Assembly: GCA_025465385.1 (NCBI GenBank)
Contig: JAODNG010000312.1
Location: 1-5,680 of the forward strand
Length of the DNA stretch: 5,680 nt
Source: Pseudonocardiales bacterium
GTDB lineage: Bacteria > Actinomycetota > Actinomycetes > Mycobacteriales > Pseudonocardiaceae
Direction of reading: 5' to 3'
Shown: in pieces, positions 1 to 4,190 of the stretch
How the letters are laid out: each line of letters begins with the position of its first letter
How positions within the stretch are numbered: the stretch's first letter is position 1
The notes under the pieces: generated by a model
What the model was told of the DNA's origin: nothing
The model's database searches: none
Seen by the model: only the letters and a program-made list of their open reading frames with translations
Program-made: the position numbers and the translations under genes

Positions 1-618
1 GAACACCAGCATCCGGGGCGGCGGCTGCATGGAGTTGACGAATACATCCATGCCTTCGCCGCGGCGCTCACCTTCAGGGCCATAGTGCAGGGTGACGACC
101 CGGCCGGCGGCAAGGGCGCCCCGGACGTCCTCGAGAATCGCCTCGTCGGCCTGCGGTGAGCCCACCGTGCCGGTGTGCCGGTCGGGCCAGACCACCATGC
201 GCAGGCCAACGCGCTCGGGGTCGGGATGCGCGACCACGGTGACTACCGCGACCGCCTCCTTCTTGGCCACCGAGGCGGCCACGTCGTCGAGCTCAGGGAA
301 GTGGATGGGGTCGACCTTCTCGACGAACACGTCGATGATGCCGCCACAGGTGATGCCAACGGTGAACGCATCGTCATCGGAAACGCCGTAGCGCTGTAAG
401 ACTTGGGTGTCGTCGGCGAGCACCTGCTGGCCGAGCTCGAAGACCGCGCCTTCCACACAACCACCGGAGACGCTGCCGACCGCCCGCTCGTCCGAGGTCA
501 CCAGCATCGATGCTCCAGCGGGGCGCGGCGCCGAGCGGTAGGTGGACACCACTGTGCCCACTGCGGTCGCTTTGCCCTGGCGCCACTCCGCCACCAGTTC
601 GTTGAGCACCTCACGCAC
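1..618 (-). CDS. XdhC/CoxI-family molybdenum hydroxylase maturation factor (partial, C-terminus off window)
   Basis: The first 206 residues are visible; the frame is still open at window position 1. XdhC-type proteins bind mature Mo cofactor, protect it during sulfuration and insert it into xanthine-dehydrogenase or CO-dehydrogenase-type enzymes in the cytoplasm (family knowledge). The N-terminal XdhC/CoxI domain is clear: GSVSGGCVEGAV at residues 48-59 and ITCGGIIDVFVE at 89-100, each with a conserved Cys (54 and 91). Residues about 196-206 (MQPPPRMLVF) look like the entry to the C-terminal Rossmann domain, which is cut off. The start is GTG at 616-618, chosen because AAGGAGG (626-632) lies 7 nt upstream and the first residues (MREVLNELVAEW) fit the family. 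It lies 123 bp downstream of the MocA-like gene on the same strand, so it may be co-transcribed or have its own promoter. One rare TTA codon occurs at residue 74 (397-399). Family assignment is confident; the target enzyme is unknown. Confidence 0.9.
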   Translation of the reverse strand, partial: MREVLNELVAEWRQGKATAVGTVVSTYRSAPRPAGASMLVTSDERAVGSVSGGCVEGAVFELGQQVLADDTQVLQRYGVSDDDAFTVGITCGGIIDVFVEKVDPIHFPELDDVAASVAKKEAVAVVTVVAHPDPERVGLRMVVWPDRHTGTVGSPQADEAILEDVRGALAAGRVVTLHYGPEGERRGEGMDVFVNSMQPPPRMLVF

Positions 619-741
619 CGCAAACCCTCCTTGCGCTGAACTTCCGGATGACCACAGGTGTATCGCAATTAGAGAGCATTCGGGCCGACCCGCCTGCCGG
701 TTCACCCATAACGACTGTTCTCCCACGACGCGGCAGCGCCG

Positions 742-1326
742 CTATCTATTCCCTCGGGGCTGCTGCTGGGCAGCGTCAGGGGTGTCCACGTCGATTCCGC
801 TAGCCAGATCGGAGCAGTCCACCACGATCAGGTCGTGGCGTTGCGCCAGCCAGTCCCGGGCCCCCCGGTCACCCTGCGCCGACGCGACGATGTCGGCCCA
901 GTGCTGCCGGCCGAGTAGCACCGGATGGCCGGGCTGGCTCTCGAACCCCGCCCGGGCTACCACTGCGGGACCAGCGAGTGCGACGAGCCTGCGGACCACT
1001 GAAGCGTCCACGTCGGGTAGGTCCACCAGATGCACCAGCGCGGCCTGCACCTGCGGCGGCGCGCTATGGAGCAACTCGGCCAGACCAGCGCGCAGCGAGG
1101 CCCCCATTCCCTGCGCCCAATCCGCGGCCAGCACCGTGCGGGCGGTTTCCGGTACCAGCGGGACGACCCGGTCGGCCTGCGCACCCACCACGACGAGCAC
1201 CGAGTCGCATCCGCCATCGGTCAGGGCGGCTACCGCCCTGCGTAACCAGGCACCACCGTCGACCAGGGCCTTGGGCATCCCATAGCGTCGCCCGGCCCCG
1301 GCCGCCAACAGCAGTCCGGCGATCAT
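742..1326 (-). CDS. MobA/MocA-like molybdenum cofactor nucleotidyltransferase
   Basis: A 194-residue protein of the NTP_transf_3/MobA-like family, which transfers CMP (MocA) or GMP (MobA) from CTP or GTP to molybdopterin. The nucleotide-binding loop LLLAAGAGRRYGMPKAL is at residues 5-21, with the typical Lys at 19. QGMGASLRAG is at 72-81, and DLPDV at 102-106 is the expected metal-binding Asp region. GHPVLL (133-138), GDRGAR (152-157) and GIDVDTPDA (177-185) complete the MocA pattern. The length is normal for the family. Pairing with an XdhC-type factor favours the cytidylyltransferase role seen with molybdenum hydroxylases, but CTP versus GTP use is inferred. The ATG start puts the first beta strand directly at the N-terminus as expected; the ribosome site upstream is weak. 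The gene begins 58 bp after the YdeI-like gene. A small 5-bp hairpin (730-742) sits at its stop codon and has no T-run. Confidence 0.9.
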   Translation of the reverse strand: MIAGLLLAAGAGRRYGMPKALVDGGAWLRRAVAALTDGGCDSVLVVVGAQADRVVPLVPETARTVLAADWAQGMGASLRAGLAELLHSAPPQVQAALVHLVDLPDVDASVVRRLVALAGPAVVARAGFESQPGHPVLLGRQHWADIVASAQGDRGARDWLAQRHDLIVVDCSDLASGIDVDTPDAAQQQPRGNR

Positions 1327-1384
1327 CGTCGCATCATCTCACGGGTCGCCGGATCCTCGGCCAAGCGAAGCCGTTGCGCAGCGG

Positions 1385-1984
1385 TCAGTCACTTAATGTG
1401 CGCTGCTGCGGGTACACCGTCTCGCCACGAGCGAGCATTTCGACGAACTGGTCAATGCGGCGGGCTCGGGTGTCGAGGCGTTTGGCGTTGCTGATCCGGT
1501 AAAGGACGGCGTAACGATTCTGGCTCGTGAGGATGTCGAACATCGCCTGTGCTCGGGGTTCGGCGGTCAACGCAGCGGCCAGATCGGCCGGCACGTCGAT
1601 GCTGGCCGGACCGGCGTAGGCCGCGTCCCAACGTCCGTCGGTCTTCGCCCGTTCGACTTCGGCCACGCCCGCCGGGTGCATCCGGCCCGTGGCGACCAGG
1701 CCCGTGACGATTCCCACGTTGCGCGCCGACCACGGACTACGGGCACGTCGGGGCGTGAAGCGCTGCCGGTAGGTGGTCTCGTCCCGGCGCTGCACCTGGC
1801 CATCGATCCAGCCATGGCACAGCGCCTCCTCGAGCGCTTGCTCGTAGCTGAGGCTGGTCGGTTGAACCGTGCCCTTCTTGGCCAGCATCAGCCACACGCC
1901 GGGCGAGCTTCCGCAATGCTCGGCTAACCACGTACGCCATGCGGCGGCATCAGCGAGGATCAATTCATGGAGTTCATCAGCCAT
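1385..1984 (-). CDS. YdeI/OmdA-family protein (YdeI/OmpD-associated)
   Basis: A 199-residue cytoplasmic protein of the YdeI/OmpD-associated family (OmdA domain), which Pfam names for bacteriocin protection although its biochemical role is poorly defined. Recognisable family signatures are LSYEQALEEALCHGWIDGQV (45-64), RRARSPWSARN (79-89), GRWDAAY (117-123), PADLAAAL (132-139) and a C-terminal KRLDTRARRIDQFVEMLARG stretch (168-187). Its length of about 195-200 residues is the family norm, so it appears intact. No signal peptide or membrane segment is seen. The start is ATG at 1982-1984; a modest GAGG lies 11 nt upstream. The gene is on the same strand as, and 58 bp ahead of, the MocA-like gene, so it may share a transcript with mocA-xdhC, yet nothing in the protein suggests a Mo-cofactor function. 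Family call is confident; function is open. Confidence 0.88.
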   Translation of the reverse strand: MADELHELILADAAAWRTWLAEHCGSSPGVWLMLAKKGTVQPTSLSYEQALEEALCHGWIDGQVQRRDETTYRQRFTPRRARSPWSARNVGIVTGLVATGRMHPAGVAEVERAKTDGRWDAAYAGPASIDVPADLAAALTAEPRAQAMFDILTSQNRYAVLYRISNAKRLDTRARRIDQFVEMLARGETVYPQQRTLSD

Positions 1985-2007
1985 CGTGATGAGAGCCTCG
2001 CATGGGC

Positions 2008-2055
2008 GGTCCGGTGAGGAAACCGATCGAGTAATCGGACCGGTCTAGCTCACCG
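2008..2055. repeat. Nested short inverted repeats upstream of the YdeI-like gene
   Basis: Three overlapping dyads occupy the 5' side of the YdeI-like gene: CGGTGAG (2012-2018) with CTCACCG (2049-2055), GGTCCG (2008-2013) with CGGACC (2036-2041), and CCGAT (2023-2027) with ATCGG (2034-2038). They lie 24-71 bp upstream of that gene's ATG, where an operator or 5'-UTR structure could sit. The arms are only 5-7 bp, so chance is a real alternative in this GC-rich sequence. Confidence 0.3.
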
Positions 2056-2057
2056 CG

Positions 2058-2245
2058 ATGCTCGCCAGTGTCGACGTGCACTTCGGCGTTCCGGGCAACA
2101 CGCCCTACCAGTGGGCGGTGTTTGGATTGCTTGTGGTGACCAAGGATCTGCCAGCCTGGCAGTGGACAAGGCCGCCCAGCGCTGGCACCACTATCTGGTC
2201 CGGGAGCTGCTTATTGACGTGGAGGTGAGGACTCGACGATCTTGA
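2058..2245 (+). pseudogene. Possible frameshifted coding remnant
   Basis: Between the YdeI-like and MOSC genes the plus strand reads as coding-like sequence in two frames. From ATG 2058 the residues MLASVDVHFGVPGNTPYQ and onward to about 2153 have about 78% G/C at third positions. From about 2162 a second frame gives VDKAAQRWHHYLVRELLIDV, also about 78% G/C at third positions, ending at TGA 2243-2245. The first frame becomes implausible where the second begins and stops at 2226-2228. A single frameshift near 2155-2162 would join them into a peptide of about 60 residues. An in-frame stop (2046-2048) lies just before the ATG and there is no clear ribosome site, so this may be a degraded gene tail. 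The end overlaps the 3' end of the convergent MOSC gene by 35 bp. I recognise no family, and chance in GC-rich DNA remains possible. Confidence 0.25.
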
Positions 2246-3047
2246 CGCTGTCGCCGACGTGCACGGTGGCGCCGGGGGAATCTGGGATGAGGTTGATCGC
2301 GAACCAGGTCTTGCCGTCCCACCGCCGATGACGAGCCAGCGTCGCAAGGGGCTCCTTGCCCTTGCACGCCGTGCTCGGGTCGATCGTGGTAAGCACGCAG
2401 CGGTCGCAGGCTTTCACCGCGCGGAAGCTCGCGGTTCCAATCCGCAGCACCCGCCAGCCGTCCTCATCCCAGGCGGGTGCGCCGGCGACAACCAGATTGG
2501 GGCGGAATCGCGTCATCGGCACCGGCCCCTCCTCCGACCGCGCTCCCGCGGCGATGAGATCGTTCAGCGCGGCGAGGGATCCCTCGGTGGCAAGCAACAT
2601 CGGGTAACCGTCGGCGAAGGACACCCGATCCTGCTCGCGGCTGTAAGCGGGGTTCGGCCGGCGCTGCGCGGGGTCGTTGAGGTACACCAGCCGGACCGGC
2701 GCGCCGACCACCGTGCTGAACCAGGCGTGCGCCTCATCCGCGGCAGGGGCGGCTGCCAGCTCACTGGAGAAGACTCGGACGTCAGTGAGCACCGACCCAT
2801 CCGGCGTGCCCACCAACAGCGGGTCGACATCCGGCGCCTGCACCAGCAACCCGTCGACGTCGAACTCGGGGATGACCAGCACCAGCCGCGGGTGCTCCCG
2901 TGCCGTCACCACCCGACCTTCGTCATCTACGAGCATCCACCGCCGATCACCGGCCAGCCCCCACGGCTCGATCACGACGTGGGTCAAGCCGTGGCCGCGG
3001 CAGGACTTGATCGGATACCTGTTGATCCCGGTCAGCGTGAGTCCCAC
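2211..3047 (-). CDS. MOSC-domain protein, YcbX/mARC-like molybdenum cofactor protein
   Basis: A 278-residue protein with an N-terminal MOSC beta-barrel domain and a C-terminal MOSC domain, the layout of YcbX and eukaryotic mARC. These proteins bind Mo cofactor and reduce N-hydroxylated substrates using an external electron donor (family knowledge). From the GTG start at 3045-3047, YPIKSCRG is at 11-18, GLAGDRRWML at 30-39, RFRPNLVV at 180-187 and KACDRCVLTTIDPSTACKG at 212-230. The CDRC pair (214, 217) includes the cysteine expected to ligate Mo. There is no C-terminal 2Fe-2S ferredoxin domain, unlike E. coli YcbX, so a separate redox partner is implied. I prefer the GTG because GGGAG lies 10 nt upstream and the family starts just before YPxKS; a TTG at 3081-3083 would add 12 residues. 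It heads the minus-strand run, 226 bp before the YdeI-like gene. The stop TAA is at 2211-2213. Confidence 0.88.
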   Translation of the reverse strand: MGLTLTGINRYPIKSCRGHGLTHVVIEPWGLAGDRRWMLVDDEGRVVTAREHPRLVLVIPEFDVDGLLVQAPDVDPLLVGTPDGSVLTDVRVFSSELAAAPAADEAHAWFSTVVGAPVRLVYLNDPAQRRPNPAYSREQDRVSFADGYPMLLATEGSLAALNDLIAAGARSEEGPVPMTRFRPNLVVAGAPAWDEDGWRVLRIGTASFRAVKACDRCVLTTIDPSTACKGKEPLATLARHRRWDGKTWFAINLIPDSPGATVHVGDSVKIVESSPPRQ

Positions 3048-3239
3048 GGACGCCAGGCTCCCGGTCAGGCGGATCGAGGGCAAGCTCTCACCGGACCTTG
3101 GCTGGCCCCTACATTCCCACGGCAGCGTTCCTCAGGCCGAGGCCATCCGAGGCGGGCATTTCAGCGTAGTAGGAACCCTCGTCAGCGCAAAGGGAAAAAC
3201 ATTCCGCATAGCGCCCAACGATTGCATCATTCCGTGAGT

Positions 3240-3467
3240 ATGAAAGATGAGCAGGTGGTGATGTCGAATCTGGCCGCAACCTTAGCGGCCAGATTCGACG
3301 GCGTTCTGCCTGACGGATTTCAGGCAAGCGCCACAGGAACAATCGTCTCGCTGGCCACGCCAGCAGAAGAAGCCCTACGTGACATTGACATCTCGCTCGT
3401 ACTGAACCATGTGAACGACCTTGGCACCGCGGTCGAGGTGGCCACCTGGAGACCATTGATCTTGTGA
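3240..3467 (+). CDS. Small hypothetical protein, 75 aa
   Basis: ATG at 3240-3242 begins a 75-residue frame, MKDEQVVMSNLAATLAARFD and so on, ending ATWRPLIL. It is acidic and predicted soluble, with a probable N-terminal amphipathic helix and no signal peptide or membrane segment. Third-position G/C is about 65% (26 of 75 codons end in A or T), clearly lower than its neighbours, and it uses TTA once and AGA twice, which suggests an accessory or recently acquired gene. The part LAARFDGVLPDGF loosely recalls small actinobacterial hypothetical proteins with an LAxRLxxVLPPGF-like head, but that is memory, not a match. If so, this copy may be truncated at its C-terminus, since those proteins tend to be longer. 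The ribosome site is poor; GTG 3234 or the internal ATG 3261 are alternative starts. Codons 9-20 lie inside a perfect 15-bp inverted repeat. It is convergent with the Gly-rich peptide gene. No function is proposed. Confidence 0.5.
   Translation: MKDEQVVMSNLAATLAARFDGVLPDGFQASATGTIVSLATPAEEALRDIDISLVLNHVNDLGTAVEVATWRPLIL
3263..3299. repeat. Perfect 15-bp inverted repeat with 7-nt loop inside the small CDS
   Basis: GTCGAATCTGGCCGC (3263-3277) is exactly mirrored by GCGGCCAGATTCGAC (3285-3299) around the loop AACCTTA. It falls 23 nt after the proposed ATG of the small hypothetical gene and encodes SNLAATLAARFD. The gene's only TTA codon (3282-3284) is the last part of the loop. There is no T-run on either side, so it does not look like an intrinsic terminator. 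In RNA it would be a very stable stem close to the translation start; in DNA it could be a dyad binding site. Confidence 0.85.
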
Positions 3468-3505
3468 CGCTCGACGACTGACGGGACAGCCTTGCGCCGA
3501 GATCA

Positions 3506-3540
3506 TCGGTGCTATTCTGTCACCGAACAGGTCGATGTTC
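3506..3540. terminator. Candidate bidirectional hairpins between convergent genes
   Basis: TCGGTG (3506-3511) pairs with CACCGA (3521-3526) across a 9-nt loop, and immediately next to it GAACA (3525-3529) pairs with TGTTC (3536-3540). They occupy the 71-bp gap between the 3' ends of the small plus-strand gene (stop 3467) and the minus-strand Gly-rich peptide gene (stop 3539-3541), the right place for a shared terminator. No U-tract follows on either strand, and the stems are short and partly exclusive of each other, so this is tentative. Confidence 0.3.
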
Positions 3541-3769
3541 AGAGATTGGCGCCGAGGCCGCCTATACCGGCGCCCCCTGCGCCACCAACACCGCCGATCC
3601 CCCCGTGACCGCCTTCGCTCCCGGCACCTCCGCTCTCGCCGCCATGACCACCGTCGCCATGGCTACCGCCGCCATGACCGCCGGTGCTGATCAGGGACAG
3701 GATGGTACGGGCGGGGAGCAGCTCCGCGTGCTGGCCGTCCATCTCAGCAAAGCTCAGCGTGCCAGGCAT
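3539..3769 (-). CDS. Small Gly/His-rich peptide, possible precursor peptide, 76 aa
   Basis: ATG at 3767-3769 is preceded by AGGAGG (3775-3780) with 5-nt spacing, the best ribosome site in the window; an in-frame ATG at 3878-3880 would add 37 residues but lacks this support. The product has two parts. Residues 1-28 form a Gly-poor head, MPGTLSFAEMDGQHAELLPA followed by RTILSLIS. Residues 29-76 form a tail with 27 Gly of 48, built from GGH/GGx units: the first half carries His 32, 37, 42 and 55 with Ser, Asp and Glu, and the second half carries Ile, Val, Ala and Leu (GGIGGVGGAGGAGIGGLGANL-type, residues 56-76). There is no Cys, signal peptide or transmembrane helix. A leader-plus-repetitive-core shape resembles ribosomal peptide precursors or Gly-rich bacteriocins, but no modification enzyme, protease or exporter is visible. 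A metal-binding or structural Gly-rich protein is an alternative. I do not recognise a named family. It is divergent from the glycosyltransferase. Confidence 0.7.
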   Translation of the reverse strand: MPGTLSFAEMDGQHAELLPARTILSLISTGGHGGGSHGDGGHGGESGGAGSEGGHGGIGGVGGAGGAGIGGLGANL

Positions 3770-3774
3770 AAGAT

Positions 3775-3780
3775 CCTCCT
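3775..3780 (-). promoter_or_regulatory. Strong ribosome binding site deciding the Gly-rich peptide start
   Basis: On the minus strand AAAGGAGG ends 5 nt before the ATG at 3769, a near-perfect anti-16S match. No comparable site precedes the upstream in-frame ATG at 3880, so the 76-residue product is preferred over a 113-residue one. Confidence 0.75.
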
Positions 3781-3785
3781 TTAGG

Positions 3786-3798
3786 GGCCCAGTGGGCC
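3786..3798. repeat. GGCCCA/TGGGCC palindrome just upstream of the Shine-Dalgarno
   Basis: GGCCCAGTGGGCC is a perfect 6-bp dyad around a single base, 5 nt upstream of the AGGAGG of the Gly-rich peptide gene. In mRNA it could form a short GGCCC/GGGCC stem with a 3-nt loop next to the ribosome site, or in DNA act as an operator. It is short and GC-only, so chance is possible. Confidence 0.35.
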
Positions 3799-3957
3799 GG
3801 GAACAGAGCGCTTCATCGACGGCAGTGTCGCTTCGGCTTATCCCACCATGGCCTGGGGAAGGTCGCGCGACAACATGCATTGCTCCCTAACTTCCCACAC
3901 CATTGCCTACTGTTATCTTTTCGGTTGCTACCTAGTTAAGGCGAAACTCGGGCGGAT

Positions 3958-3990
3958 ATCTACGAGATTCCCGAAACCGAGTACGTAGAT
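3958..3990. promoter_or_regulatory. 7-bp inverted repeat in the AT-rich divergent promoter core
   Basis: ATCTACG (3958-3964) and CGTAGAT (3984-3990) are perfect inverted arms with a 19-bp spacer, giving half-site centres 26 bp apart. The CGAAAC pair (3942-3947 and 3972-3977) overlaps this element. Position between two divergent genes fits a shared operator, but no regulator gene is in the window and the arms are short. Confidence 0.3.
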
Positions 3991-4190
3991 CACGGTTGAC
4001 GCGGCTTGCTCCTGGCCAGACCCTGCAGCGCGCTCATGGTCCGGACGGCCCGCGGGCGGGTTCCAGTCGGATTTCTCACCGAACCCCGTAGAGGGATTCA
4101 CCTACGAGGGCTTGCCAGAGGGCTCACCGCCTTTCGCCCTTAGAGGAGCCAGGACAGGGTCGCCACCTCGACTTAGTTAGGGTCTGCGGG

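Larger units (their letters stand above)
3770..4190. other. Divergent intergenic region between Gly-rich peptide and glycosyltransferase genes
   Basis: 421 bp with no convincing gene on either strand. Bases about 3895-3995 are markedly AT-richer than the surroundings and are the likely promoter core. On the minus strand a weak sigma-70-like pair is possible: TTAACT (3934-3939) and GATAAC (3912-3917), 16 nt apart, about 143 nt before the peptide start. On the plus strand TTGACG (3995-4000) could be a -35 box but I find no good -10 at 17 nt. Symmetric motifs include ATCTACG (3958-3964) with CGTAGAT (3984-3990), and CGAAAC repeated exactly 30 bp apart (3942, 3972). Nearer the glycosyltransferase there is an imperfect direct repeat, AGAGGGATTCACC (4090-4102) and AGAGGGCTCACC (4117-4128). 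Promoter calls are low confidence. Confidence 0.5.

Noticed and set aside
542..1285. Plus-strand open frame of 247 codons
   Set aside because: Antisense to the MocA-like gene; composition rich in Ser, Thr, Ala and Arg with no domain, so a shadow frame.
2259..3239. Long plus-strand open frame leading into the small hypothetical gene
   Set aside because: It is antisense to the MOSC gene, whose family motifs are unmistakable, and the residues are low-complexity Arg/His/Gln-rich as expected of a shadow frame. Only the part from 3240 looks independent.
3100..3239. Protein-like residues on both strands upstream of the small gene
   Set aside because: Short fragments read plausibly in several frames (for example GGHFSVVGTLVSAKGK on plus), but none has a start with a ribosome site and they conflict with each other, so I treat it as intergenic.
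3539..3769. PE_PGRS-type mycobacterial protein
   Set aside because: The Gly-rich tail is superficially similar, but there is no PE domain, the protein is only 76 residues, and the His-rich GGH pattern differs.
3770..3880. N-terminal extension of the Gly-rich peptide to the ATG at 3880
   Set aside because: No ribosome site precedes that ATG, whereas AGGAGG sits 5 nt before the ATG at 3769; the extra 37 residues look like translated leader sequence.
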